NCBI GenBank assembly: GCA_963615055.1
Contig: CAVEFO010000001.1
Coordinates: 1 to 64,000 of the forward strand
Source of the DNA: UBA1822 sp963615055
GTDB lineage: Bacteria; Bacillota; Negativicutes; Veillonellales; Dialisteraceae
DNA length: 64,000 nt
Direction: 5' to 3'
Under the pieces are notes generated by a model, which saw only the letters and a list, made by a program, of their open reading frames with translations, searched no databases and was not told the origin of the DNA. The position numbers and the translations under genes are program-made. Numbering within the stretch: position 1 is the stretch's first letter; every line of letters starts with the position of its first letter. Below are positions 7,551-15,882 of the stretch, in pieces.

Positions 7551-8930
7551 TTATTTCCCGACGCAGAAACGGCTGAAGATGGCGTGGATCAGGTCTTCGT
7601 CCATGGTCTCACCCGTGATTTCACCTAAAAGCATATAGGCTTCCGTGAGATCGACGGCAAGGCAATCGGCGGACAGTTTTTGGGTAGCCGCGCTTTTCGC
7701 CCGACGGACCGCTTCCAAGGCGCGGCGCACGAGGTCGGTATGACGCGCATTGGTCAGGACGAGTACACGGCCGTCATCGATATCCTGCAAACCGGCCGCA
7801 GTTTCAAGCGCCGCCTCCAATGCCGGCATCCCGTCTCCCGTTTGCGCCGAGAGGGAGAGGACCGACGCTTGGGGTAAAACGGCGTGCAAATCCGTCTCGG
7901 AAACAGTGGCGGCAAGGTCGGATTTATTGAGAAGAAGCAGTGCTTTTTTGTCGGAGAGTTCCGTCAAAAGCCCCCGGTCTTCTTCCGTGAGCGGCGCGGA
8001 CGCATCGAAAACGGCCAGAATGAGATCGGCCGTTTCCATGGATTTTTTCGCGCGCTCGATCCCCATCTGCTCGATGCGGTTATCGGTCTCGCGAAGACCG
8101 GCGGTGTCCATGAGGACGACGGAGGCGCCGCCGATGCGAATCGTCTCTTTAATCGTGTCGCGTGTCGTCCCGGGGAGCTCGGTCACGATGGCGCGGTCTT
8201 CGGAGAGAAGCGCATTGAGCAGACTGGATTTCCCCGCGTTCGGGCGCCCGACGATGGAAACGCGCAGACCTTCTTTCAAAATACGGCCGTTTTTCGCGCG
8301 GGCAAGGAGCGCCGCGAGTGATGTTTCCAAATCCGCGAGTGCGCGAAGCGTTTCTTCTCGCGTCGGTTCTTCCAAATCTTCTTCCGGGTAATCGATTGTG
8401 ACTTCGAGTGAACCGATGAGATCGGAGAGCGCTTGGCGCGTTTCTTTTACGTAGCGGGAGAGCGCTCCCGTCAGGTGGCTTTCGGCCTGCAGCAGCGCGG
8501 CGCGATTTTTCGCCGTGATGATGTCCATGACGGCTTCGGCTTGCGAGAGATCAAGGCGCCCATTCCAAAAGGCGCGCGCGGTAAAAGCGCCGGGTTCGGC
8601 CGGAAGGGCACCGGCGGCAAAGACCAAAGCCAGCGTCTCGGAAAGCGCTTCAGACGAGCCGTGCATTTGCAGCTCGACGACGTCTTCGCCCGTATAGGAA
8701 TGAGGCGCGGGCATGTACACGGCCAGCCCTTCGTCAATGGCGCGATCGCCATCCGTCACGTGACCGTAATACAGAAATCGCGGCTTGGCGTCCGTCAAAT
8801 TTCTCAAATTTTTAGCACAAAAAAGGCGCGAGGCGACGGTAAGGGCATCGCGCCCGCTGATACGGACAATGCCGATCCCGCCCTCGCCCGGCGCCGTCGC
8901 GATGGCTGCAATAGTGGTGTCTTCGTACAT
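7551..8930 (-). CDS. mnmE: tRNA uridine-5-carboxymethylaminomethyl GTPase
   Basis: MnmE works with MnmG to modify the wobble uridine of certain tRNAs. The protein is 459 residues, full length. It has the N-terminal folate-binding domain (TIAAIATAPGEGGIGIVRISG), then a G domain with the P-loop GRPNAGKSSLLN, switch TTRD, DTAGLRET and NKSD, and the catalytic C-terminal cysteine in FCVGK. ATG follows AAGGAGTCCT. Its usual partners (mnmG, rsmG, jag, yidC) are not adjacent here, although a DnaA-box cluster lies 1 kb upstream. Confidence 0.96.
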   Translation of the reverse strand: MYEDTTIAAIATAPGEGGIGIVRISGRDALTVASRLFCAKNLRNLTDAKPRFLYYGHVTDGDRAIDEGLAVYMPAPHSYTGEDVVELQMHGSSEALSETLALVFAAGALPAEPGAFTARAFWNGRLDLSQAEAVMDIITAKNRAALLQAESHLTGALSRYVKETRQALSDLIGSLEVTIDYPEEDLEEPTREETLRALADLETSLAALLARAKNGRILKEGLRVSIVGRPNAGKSSLLNALLSEDRAIVTELPGTTRDTIKETIRIGGASVVLMDTAGLRETDNRIEQMGIERAKKSMETADLILAVFDASAPLTEEDRGLLTELSDKKALLLLNKSDLAATVSETDLHAVLPQASVLSLSAQTGDGMPALEAALETAAGLQDIDDGRVLVLTNARHTDLVRRALEAVRRAKSAATQKLSADCLAVDLTEAYMLLGEITGETMDEDLIHAIFSRFCVGK

Positions 8931-9222
8931 AGGACTCCTTATGTAAGCTGTAAGCCGGGAGCGCGTCTCATAGATGTCGAGACGTCAGATGGTCGGACGT
9001 CAGACATCAGGCTGTCAGGCGCATACTCAGCTTTTCTTCCCAGGCGCAAGACCGTTGGAAGTGAGTCGTGAGACATTCCGGTACGCGGCCTTCGGCCGCA
9101 TTTTAATAATCGCGCGAGCTTTGCATGGCACTCACAGTCGCCTCGCGTCACTACGTTCCTAAGGCTCCGGTTCGTTTGCACAAGCGCGTACCTGCACTGC
9201 TCACTGCTCACTGCTAACTCTC
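8931..9222. repeat. Heptamer-repeat intergenic region
   Basis: There is no gene. The region contains imperfect TCAGAC/GTCAGAC runs (8980-9020), the GCGGCCTTCGGCCGCATTTTAA hairpin (near 9084, also at 4653), and a clean 7-bp-period tract of ACTGCTC units at about 9197-9220. Confidence 0.6.
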
Positions 9223-9612
9223 TCAGCTCTCTTCTTTACAATTCCGGCAAAGGCCGCAGATGGTGGTTTTGGAAATGTCAATGGAAAAGCCGTCTTCTTC
9301 CCCTGCCGAACGAATGAGGCAATCCGCCGCTGCTTTATCCAAATGGCGTGTGTTTCCGCATTTTTCACAAATGAGATGCAACTGATTGGCACAAAAATAC
9401 CGATATTTGCTCTCGCGCGGCTTGTCACCGGCTGAGCGCGTGAGATACCCTTCCTTTTCCAAAAGAAGAATATTCCGGTAAACGGCGCTGATGCTGATCG
9501 GAAAACGCGCCGTCCGATTCAGCTCCTCGGCGATGTCCGCCGCACTGAAATTTTCGTCCGAATGTGCGCTGAAAAAAGACAGCAAATCCCGTCTTTGTCT
9601 CGTCATGTACAT
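9223..9612 (-). CDS. Fur-family metalloregulator
   Basis: This is a DNA-binding metal-responsive repressor of 129 residues. The winged-helix domain is N-terminal (TRQRRDLLSFFSAH, with SISAVYRNILLLEKEGYL as the recognition region), and the dimerization domain carries structural-zinc cysteine pairs (CEKC and CGLC). The start at 9612 has AAGGAGG seven bases upstream; the frame is open further upstream but without a site. The YRYFCANQLHLICEKCG segment is typical of the family. I cannot separate Zur, Fur and PerR from sequence alone. A 7-1-7 palindrome of the kind this family binds occurs at 52620-52634. Confidence 0.85.
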   Translation of the reverse strand: MYMTRQRRDLLSFFSAHSDENFSAADIAEELNRTARFPISISAVYRNILLLEKEGYLTRSAGDKPRESKYRYFCANQLHLICEKCGNTRHLDKAAADCLIRSAGEEDGFSIDISKTTICGLCRNCKEES

Positions 9613-9884
9613 GGCAAAGCCTCCTTCCTCCTGCATTTCCTTCATTATAGCCAGCCTTTCTCCTTTTGTAAATGAGAAACAAACGGGATTGACTCCGTTC
9701 CTCGAAGCGGCCATATCCATCCGCTCCGATCCCTGCTGCTTTTTCGCTCCTGTCTCCACGATTTCGCACGTATTGACGCCATTTTTACGCATTCTTGATT
9801 TGTTCTTTTCCGGTGTACGACGGGAAAGAAATTCAACAGGAAACACATCGCCGGCATCACAAGAAAAATGATTTTTCAGTGAAG

Positions 9885-10126
9885 TTATTCACATATACTC
9901 ACAAGTTTATTCGCAATCCGAAGGTCTGCGGATAACAATATCGATTCCGCCACATTCTTTTTTCCATGTATCTTTGAAATGTACACAAAGTTTTGTGAAT
10001 AACTGTTCATAAGCCAAAATTTTTCTCCTTCCCCTCTGTTTCAAAAAGCGCGAACAGAAGCCATTCTTTTCGATTCAAAATCCCCATATTCCACCGGTGG
10101 CGGATGTGAAATTTCACTGTGGATAA
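9885..10126. other. DnaA-box cluster in a 770-bp gene-free region
   Basis: Three exact TTATNCACA boxes are present: TTATTCACA at 9885-9893 (+), its reverse TGTGAATAA at 9994-10002, and TGTGGATAA (reverse of TTATCCACA) at 10118-10126. Three one-mismatch boxes lie between them: 9907-9915, 9927-9935 and 10004-10012. The flanking DNA (9613-10386) has no gene and is AT-richer than its surroundings, with a T-rich run near 10240-10268. It separates the divergent Fur-family and DUF2156 genes. This could be a replication origin or a DnaA-titration or regulatory site. The apparent base skew on either side does not support an origin clearly. Confidence 0.6.
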
Positions 10127-10386
10127 AAAGAACGCTCCCGACTATTTTGACCTCGATGGACAGGGCCGGGAAAAGTGCCTGTTTCTCTACTTTTGCAAAA
10201 CCTTATTTTCAGCGGATGTATTTTGTCCGGAAACAAAAGCGTTTTTTCTTGTTTTCATGCCGTTTTTCCAAAGGAATCCTTTGTGACTTGCCTTTTATGG
10301 TAAAATAAAAAGAAGTAAATCGAAAATTTTGAAAACGGCACAACCGATAATATTTCCCGCGCCGACAGAAAGGAAGCAAGACTGAC

Positions 10387-11265
10387 ATGGAATTCAAACC
10401 GTTTCGAATAGAGGATCGAGAGTACATCGACGGATTTTTCGGTGAGCATCATTACGAGCAGGCGGATTGTTCTTTCGCGACACTGTTCCTGTGGCAGGAG
10501 GCTTACGGCACACGGTGGGCCGTGAAGGACGATGCGCTTTTTATTCGCGCAGGTTTCGGAAAAGATACCTTTTTCATGCCGCCTTTTTGCAAGGAGGGCG
10601 CCGATTTTTCAAAAGCACTGGATAGCGTCCGTGAGGAACTTTCAGCCGAGGGGCTCCCGTTTCATATCAAATCGGCGTCGCCGTGGGTGAAAGAGCAAAT
10701 GGAAGCCGCCCACCCGGGGCGCTACACCTTTACCGCCGACCGCGACAATTGGGAGTACGTCTATAAAACGCAGGACTTGCTGACGCTCCCGGGCAAAGCG
10801 TTCCGCATGAAGAAAAATCATCTGAATGGGTTCTTGCGCCAGTATTCCGATTATGTCTACGAGCCGGTGACGAAGGACAATTTGCAATCGGCAGCCGAGG
10901 GAATCTCCGAATGGTTCGCCGCGCGCGGACACATTGAGGAGGAGGAGCGCGCCATCGCGACCATGCTGGCAAATTGGGAAGCACTGTCCATGAAAGGCGC
11001 GATGATTCGCATTTACGGAAAAGTGGAAGCTTTCACGGCGGGAACGCTTTTGAACGAGCGCGTCGCCCACATTTTCTTTGAGAAAGCCAATCCGGACATC
11101 CGCGGCCTTTACCAAGCAATCAACCGAGATTTCCTCTCGCATGAATTTGCGGAAACGGAATTTGTGAATCGCGAAGAAGACATGGGCGTCCCGGGGCTCC
11201 GCCAGGCGAAGACGGAATACAACCCGGACCATTTTGCGGAAAAATACGATGTAAGGGAAGTCTGA
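10387..11265 (+). CDS. DUF2156 (GNAT-fold) protein
   Basis: This is a 292-residue soluble protein. It opens with MEFKPFRIEDREYID and shows the conserved DUF2156 features: WQEAYGTRWA, DNWEYVYKTQDLLTLPGKAF, KKNHLNGFLRQY, and the late GLYQAINRDFLSHEF. The fold is a tandem GNAT-like acyltransferase related to the C-terminal domain of phosphatidylglycerol lysyltransferases, but no membrane part is present and the substrate is unknown. RBS AAAGGAAG lies nine bases before the ATG. It appears monocistronic, followed by repeats and a bidirectional terminator. Confidence 0.82.
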   Translation: MEFKPFRIEDREYIDGFFGEHHYEQADCSFATLFLWQEAYGTRWAVKDDALFIRAGFGKDTFFMPPFCKEGADFSKALDSVREELSAEGLPFHIKSASPWVKEQMEAAHPGRYTFTADRDNWEYVYKTQDLLTLPGKAFRMKKNHLNGFLRQYSDYVYEPVTKDNLQSAAEGISEWFAARGHIEEEERAIATMLANWEALSMKGAMIRIYGKVEAFTAGTLLNERVAHIFFEKANPDIRGLYQAINRDFLSHEFAETEFVNREEDMGVPGLRQAKTEYNPDHFAEKYDVREV

Positions 11266-11462
11266 GCCGTTTTCCGTTGCCCGATTTCCGCTTTCCGTGC
11301 TTGCTTTGATTTAGGGCACATTGTGGTGCTACCCGTTTTCCGTGGACCGTTAACCGTGAACCGTATGTGAGAAACTTAGAACTGTCACATCTATGTGAAG
11401 CGCGGTAAACAGTAAACGGATAACGGCTAACGGTCAGCGGCGCCGCAAGCAAAATCCAAATA
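11266..11462. repeat. Heptamer-type repeats (CCGTTAA/CCGTGAA)
   Basis: There is no gene. CCGTTTTCC, CCGTGGA, CCGTTAA and CCGTGAA units occur at 11268-11365, and opposed AAACGGATAACGGCTAACGG units at 11412-11440. The two sets can pair. Confidence 0.6.
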
Positions 11463-11495
11463 AAAAGCTGCGAACAAATCGTTCACAGCTTTTTA
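11463..11495. terminator. Bidirectional terminator
   Basis: The arms AAAAAGCTGCGAAC and GTTCACAGCTTTTT surround a short loop, with T-runs on both strands. It serves the convergent DUF2156 and pseudouridine synthase genes. The stop codon of the latter overlaps its end. Confidence 0.85.
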
Positions 11496-12398
11496 TTTTG
11501 GAAAATATTTCTCTCGAAACGGGACACAAGACAGCGTCACCGTCTTCCCGACCAGCTTCCCCAAAGGCCCGACGGGATCCGTTTCAAATGTCATTTGATA
11601 CGCACAGAGAAGTTGATGTGTTTCTTTGTACGCGCGGCTCTCCTGTTTGCTGCCGTACTTCGCATCGCCCAAGAGCGGAAAACCCGCCGCGGCCATCTGC
11701 GCGCGAATCTGATGCGTGCGTCCCGTCACCAGTTCGCACTCCACGAGAGAGAGTCCGCCACGCATCTCCAGTACACGATAATGCATGATGGCCGTCTTCG
11801 ATCCCTTCGTCGGCGTCTCCGACACATACACCCGCCCCTTCTTCGCGTCTTTGAATAACTGATGCGAAAGCGTCGCCTCCCGCGGTGTGACCCGTCCGAG
11901 CGCAACCGCCAAATACCGCTTCACAATGCGATGCTTGCGAATGGCCTCTTCCACAAGCGTCAGCGTTTCCTTATCTTTAGCAAAGAGCACGAGCCCACTC
12001 GTATGGAAATCCAACCGATGGCAGAGGAAACAAGGTGCTTCACCCGCCGCTTTTCGCTGCGTATTGACCCGCGCCGTCAATGTGTCCACCTCCGGATGGT
12101 CCAAATCTTGACAAAGCAGCCCCGCCTCTTTCTCCGCTATCAAAATCCGTGCGTCTTCATACGCAATGCGCACCGGTTTTGGTAACGTTTCCCGCGGCGC
12201 TGCATCCGCCAAATAAATCGATACCACGTCGCCCGCCGAAAGCCGCTCATGTCCTTCCGTCCGTTTCCCATTTCGCTTGATGCGTTTCGTCCGAATGCCC
12301 TTGGCAATCACGGCGCGAGATAAATCCGGTCGGCACTTTTCCGCGAATCGATCCACACGCGCCCCGGCCTCCGCCTCCGTCACCGTAAATGCCAACAT
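11493..12398 (-). CDS. RluA-family 23S rRNA/tRNA pseudouridine synthase
   Basis: This enzyme converts uridine to pseudouridine in structured RNA. The protein is 301 residues. It has an N-terminal S4-like RNA-binding region (VDRFAEKC..LSRAVIAKGI..KRNGKRT) and the catalytic motif HRLDFHTSGLVLFAK with the essential Asp around residue 129, followed by GRTHQIRAQMAAAGFPLLGDAKYG. It is closest in layout to RluC/RluD. The exact uridine target cannot be predicted. ATG is preceded by GAGGAAG. Confidence 0.9.
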   Translation of the reverse strand: MLAFTVTEAEAGARVDRFAEKCRPDLSRAVIAKGIRTKRIKRNGKRTEGHERLSAGDVVSIYLADAAPRETLPKPVRIAYEDARILIAEKEAGLLCQDLDHPEVDTLTARVNTQRKAAGEAPCFLCHRLDFHTSGLVLFAKDKETLTLVEEAIRKHRIVKRYLAVALGRVTPREATLSHQLFKDAKKGRVYVSETPTKGSKTAIMHYRVLEMRGGLSLVECELVTGRTHQIRAQMAAAGFPLLGDAKYGSKQESRAYKETHQLLCAYQMTFETDPVGPLGKLVGKTVTLSCVPFREKYFPK

Positions 12399-12464
12399 CC
12401 GCTTCCTCTCCTCTTTCCCAAAACCATCAAACTTTTCATATTATAACACGCCGCCCACGCGCGC

Positions 12465-12524
12465 AAAAAAAATAGATTCATGATCCGCCGAAACCAAAAT
12501 TTCGACCTATCATGAATCTATTTT
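12465..12524 (-). terminator. Terminator of the twin-peptide unit
   Basis: A perfect 16-bp stem (12469-12484 with 12509-12524, arm AAAATAGATTCATGAT) is followed on the - strand by a run of eight T. The loop holds a smaller CGAAA/TTTCG stem. It lies 23 bp after the second peptide's stop. Confidence 0.85.
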
Positions 12525-12547
12525 AACCGTGGCACTTGCCATTCTTC

Positions 12548-12595
12548 TCAGAAATATTTGTAGAGAAGCTTCCAGAGCATTTTCCCGACGACCAT
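12548..12595 (-). CDS. 15-residue peptide, copy B
   Basis: This encodes MVVGKMLWKLLYKYF and then TGA. ATG at 12595 is preceded by GGAGG with a five-base spacer. The product is identical to copy A upstream, although the DNA differs at three third-codon positions (Leu7, Lys9, Leu11), which points to selection on the peptide. The peptide is cationic (Lys5, Lys9, Lys13, spaced by four) and rich in bulky hydrophobic and aromatic residues, as in an amphipathic membrane-seeking helix. I recognise no known family. Possible roles are a toxic or membrane-acting micropeptide, a small regulatory membrane protein, or a secreted peptide. Confidence 0.65.
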   Translation of the reverse strand: MVVGKMLWKLLYKYF

Positions 12596-12640
12596 GTTTC
12601 CCTCCGTTAATGAAAACTCACTGCATGAATAGCGGAAATA

Positions 12641-12688
12641 TCAGAAATATTTGTAAAGAAGTTTCCAAAGCATTTTCCCGACGACCAT
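12641..12688 (-). CDS. 15-residue peptide, copy A
   Basis: This is the first of two tandem micro-genes with the same product, MVVGKMLWKLLYKYF. ATG at 12688 has AAGGAGG seven bases upstream. The ORF lies about 38 bases downstream of the start point expected from a consensus promoter, and 45 bp separate its stop from the start of copy B. The repeated unit also includes a few bases beyond the stop and part of the upstream region, but the ribosome-binding regions differ, so this is an old duplication. No antisense promoter was obvious, which leaves a type I toxin interpretation open but unsupported. Confidence 0.65.
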   Translation of the reverse strand: MVVGKMLWKLLYKYF

Positions 12689-12733
12689 CTTTGTACCTCC
12701 TTGAAATCAACACTTTCCCTATCGATGTTCCTT

Positions 12734-12761
12734 ATTATACTCTGATTCCGACGGATGTCAA
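12734..12761 (-). promoter_or_regulatory. Consensus promoter of the twin-peptide unit
   Basis: On the - strand, TTGACA (12756-12761) and TATAAT (12734-12739) are both exact, with a 16-bp spacer. An A/T tract immediately upstream of the -35 (12762-12775) resembles an UP element. Strong transcription is expected. Confidence 0.85.
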
Positions 12762-12775
12762 ATATTTTTTTATAA

Positions 12776-13216
12776 CCGCTCATGAAAATTTTTATAACTA
12801 AATCTAAAGGTTCGTTTCTTTTTCGATTTTTGTCTTCTTGTTGTATACCATTTTTATTCGCGAATCATAAAGTGGTTTTTATATATCGGCCATTCACCGA
12901 TTTTGCAAACTCAAAAAATGAATTTTTGAAAAAACTTATTTCTGTAAGATGAAATTTATTGTTAAATACAAATAATCAAAAACAAAAAATAAACTTCATG
13001 TCTTTCGGTGTATTTTGAAGAAACAAAAATCGCGCTTCTCTTTGGCGACAAGCACGAAACAGCTGTTATCCGTGTAACCGTAAAGCGCCCGGAAAACGCA
13101 TATATTCCATACGATGCGCGCTGCGAAAAACGGAAAACGATAAACGGCTAACGGATACCAATCTCCTTCGACAGCGTTGCTTAGAAACGATTTCCCATAG
13201 CGACAAAAGATTCAAC
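12776..13216. other. AT-rich gene-free stretch
   Basis: I see no supported gene. Positions 12776-13020 are strikingly AT-rich for this genome, with only very short frames lacking ribosome-binding sites. From about 13070 the sequence turns into heptamer-type repeats (GTTATCCGTGTAACCG, then AACGATAAACGGCTAACGG near 13136). Confidence 0.5.
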
Positions 13217-13241
13217 AAAAAAGAGCGGCCATTTGGTCGCC
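13217..13241 (-). terminator. glmM terminator
   Basis: GCGACC and GGCCGC pair with one G-U around a four-base loop. Six T follow on the - strand after GCTC. Confidence 0.6.
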
Positions 13242-13251
13242 CCATCTGATT

Positions 13252-14601
13252 CTATTCCGTTTCCCCGATTTCCTGTCGGATGACATGAACGATATCGTCC
13301 ACAATCCGTGCCAATTGCTCCGTGTCCGGCCCTTCAGCCATGACGCGGATCAAAGGCTCCGTCCCCGACGCGCGGACCAAGATGCGCCCATTGGCTCCCA
13401 GCTCGGCTTCTCCGGCGCGAATCGCATCGGAAATTTCCGGATTTTCTTCCCAGCCCGTCTTGCTGTAGACGCGGACATTTTCCAAAATCTGCGGATAATC
13501 TTTCATAAGCGCTGCCAGCTGCGAGAGCTTCCCGCCGGATTTCTTCAGCGCCGAAAGCGTCTGTACTGCCGTGATTTGCCCGTCGCCCGTCGTATTAAAC
13601 TCGCTGAAAATGATATGACCGGACTGCTCACCGCCGATCGAGTAGCCGTGCGCCAGCATTTCTTCCAACACATAGCGATCGCCGACCTTTGTCGCGACCG
13701 TCTTTAAGCCATGCTCGGTTAGCGCGCGGGAAAAGCCCAGATTGCTCATGACCGTCCCGACGACCGTATCCGCGGCCAAGCGCCCTTCCTCCTTCATGAC
13801 GAGCGCATTGATGAGCATCAAATGGTCCCCATCGACCACGCGCCCCGTCTCATCGACGAAAAGGCAGCGATCCGCGTCGCCGTCATTGGCGATGCCGCAA
13901 TCCGCCCCGCAGGAAACGACTTTCTCCGCCAGATGCTCGATATGCGTCGATCCGCAATCCGCATTGATATTTACACCGTCCGGCTCGCACGCCGCCCGAA
14001 TGACCGTTGCCCCCAGCCGCACCAAAATATCCGGCAGAAACGCGCTTGTCGCCCCGTTGGCTGAATCCGTCACAATCGTCATGCCGGAAAAATCACAGGA
14101 AACGGTGGAGAGAACGAAATCGCGGTACTCGGAAGAAAGCGCCGCCACATTCCGAATGACGCCGATATTTTCCGCAATCGGCCGTATCGATCCTTCATCG
14201 CCTTTTTGCAGAAGCGCTTCAATTTCCTCTTCGGCGGCATCCGACAATTTGTGCCCTTCGGCATTGAAAAATTTAATCCCGTTATCCGGAAACGGATTGT
14301 GCGATGCGGAAATGACCACGCCGGCATCGTAGCCGTGTTTCTTCGTCAAATACGCAACCCCCGGCGTCGGAATCACGCCCAAAATATCCACATCCACTCC
14401 GGCGGCGCAAAGGCCCGCTGCCAAAGCCGCCTCCAACATCGGTCCGGAAATTCGCGTATCGCGCCCAATGAGGAAACGGGGACGCTGCCCGCTCTTTCCG
14501 AAATACGCCCCCGCCGCGCGCCCCATTTGAAACGCCAGCTCCGGCATCAAAGTCCGGTTCGCGACCCCGCGCACACCATCCGTACCAAATAAACGAAGCA
14601 T
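13252..14601 (-). CDS. glmM: Phosphoglucosamine mutase
   Basis: GlmM converts glucosamine-6-phosphate to glucosamine-1-phosphate, feeding UDP-GlcNAc for peptidoglycan and lipid A. The protein is 449 residues, full length. It starts LRLFGTDGVRGVAN; the phosphoserine is Ser100 in VVISASHNP; the metal-binding loop is NDGDADRC; and the sugar-phosphate loop RASGTEPLIRVM lies near the C-terminus. It is the last gene of the conserved cdaA-cdaR-glmM cluster, in which GlmM is known to bind and restrain the diadenylate cyclase in other Firmicutes. About 350 bp of repeat separate it from cdaR. Confidence 0.96.
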   Translation of the reverse strand: MLRLFGTDGVRGVANRTLMPELAFQMGRAAGAYFGKSGQRPRFLIGRDTRISGPMLEAALAAGLCAAGVDVDILGVIPTPGVAYLTKKHGYDAGVVISASHNPFPDNGIKFFNAEGHKLSDAAEEEIEALLQKGDEGSIRPIAENIGVIRNVAALSSEYRDFVLSTVSCDFSGMTIVTDSANGATSAFLPDILVRLGATVIRAACEPDGVNINADCGSTHIEHLAEKVVSCGADCGIANDGDADRCLFVDETGRVVDGDHLMLINALVMKEEGRLAADTVVGTVMSNLGFSRALTEHGLKTVATKVGDRYVLEEMLAHGYSIGGEQSGHIIFSEFNTTGDGQITAVQTLSALKKSGGKLSQLAALMKDYPQILENVRVYSKTGWEENPEISDAIRAGEAELGANGRILVRASGTEPLIRVMAEGPDTEQLARIVDDIVHVIRQEIGETE

Positions 14602-14629
14602 AGGAAACCTCCAATAAAATTTCTAAAAT

Positions 14630-14952
14630 AAGAGACGAGAGATGAAGGGCAAGGCTGATGGGATTTGCCGCTTTATGTGGCATTTCTCATTAAAACGTTC
14701 CAATGCCAGAGATGGGGAGCGCGCCTTTTGGCACGTTTGGCTTTTGTGGCATTTGTGCAATGACCTTTTGCAAGATAGAGATGAAAAACCGCCTCATCTC
14801 TACAGGCACTTTCTTTTTCATCGCTTACGACGCAAAAGGAAAGAATCAAAAAAGTTTTGCTTCCCATCTCTCATCTCTATCTTGCAAAAGTTTTTACCGC
14901 CAGTGCCGCAAAAGGATACATTTCGAAAACAACGCCCCCTCATTTCTGCCCT
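14630..14952. repeat. Interspersed repeat block between cdaR and glmM
   Basis: There is no gene. Opposed copies are present: GGCACGTTTGGCTTTTGTGGCATTTG near 14730, AGATAGAGATGAAAAACCG near 14773, CCTCATCTCTACAGG near 14792, and a reversed CAGTGCCGCAAAAGG near 14900. The repeat splits an otherwise conserved operon, so the three genes may still be co-transcribed through it. Confidence 0.65.
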
Positions 14953-15882
14953 TTACGTCCTCTGATTTTCCGCGTCGATGACGATTGTGACCTCCGCTTC
15001 TTGCGGGATGGCCGTCACGCCTTCGGGAAGCGGAATCACCAAACGTCTCGTCACGTCATCCGTTTCCCCCGTCACATCAATTTCGCCCAGATCGATCGAT
15101 TTCAATTTCTCGACCCGACTTTGCGGCCCCGTCACCGTCACATAGACCGGCTGCATAGACACCATGGTCACGCTATGTCCATCCGCCGGCTTGCCCTTCG
15201 CTCTGGCCGTCAGATTCACATTTGCCGTCTCCGTTTTTTCCTCGATCGTCACCGTGATTTTGGCCTGCGTCGGCATGATTTCGATCCCGGAAATCGTATT
15301 GCCTTCGCTGTCGACGACCGTGATGGAATCATACTCCGAGAAACTCTTCGTTTTCCCTGTCATATTGACGGAAACGAGCGCCCGATCCGCTCGCGAAATA
15401 GCCTCTTGACTTCCCGTAATCGTAAGTGCCTGCGGCGTCACCTCACCCGGCTTGGCCGTGTAGCCCGCTGCCGGACTTCCGTAAAAATTCACCGTGATCG
15501 GCATCGTCGCCGCCGCATACGTATCCAGCTTCATATCGCAAAATGTCGGCGTGACCGATGTCTGCCCTTCACCCGGAAGCGTCGCATAAATCCGCGTATT
15601 CGGATACTCGCCGCTCGCCAGCCCTTCCGCATCCACATACGCTTTGATATTGTCCGTCCGAAGCTGCATCAAAGCATTTCGATTCATCGTCACCTCGACG
15701 GACACCGTCTCCGGGATATTGAGCGCGACAAGCGAACGGTCCAAATTCCGCACGGAAACCGGCACCGTGTACGTCCCCGACATGATGGGATTTTGCTCAT
15801 TCATAACGAAAAGCCAGAAACACATCGCCGCGATGAGACAGATGATTTGCGGCAACAGCGTATGAAATTTTCTCTTATTCAT
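14953..15882 (-). CDS. cdaR: YbbR-domain regulator of diadenylate cyclase
   Basis: CdaR is a membrane-anchored extracytoplasmic protein that modulates CdaA. The protein is 309 residues: a short basic N-terminus, one transmembrane segment (about residues 10-27, LLPQIICLIAAMCFWLFV), then three or so YbbR beta-domains, seen as repeated PVSVRNL, VTGPQSRVEKLKSIDLGEIDVTG-type units. It starts eight bases before the end of cdaA, so the two are translationally coupled. Confidence 0.9.
   Translation of the reverse strand: MNKRKFHTLLPQIICLIAAMCFWLFVMNEQNPIMSGTYTVPVSVRNLDRSLVALNIPETVSVEVTMNRNALMQLRTDNIKAYVDAEGLASGEYPNTRIYATLPGEGQTSVTPTFCDMKLDTYAAATMPITVNFYGSPAAGYTAKPGEVTPQALTITGSQEAISRADRALVSVNMTGKTKSFSEYDSITVVDSEGNTISGIEIMPTQAKITVTIEEKTETANVNLTARAKGKPADGHSVTMVSMQPVYVTVTGPQSRVEKLKSIDLGEIDVTGETDDVTRRLVIPLPEGVTAIPQEAEVTIVIDAENQRT

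Noticed and set aside
9885..10126. Firm call of oriC
   Set aside because: Box cluster is good, but dnaA/dnaN are absent and the base skew seen by eye is in the wrong direction; kept as a DnaA-box cluster only.
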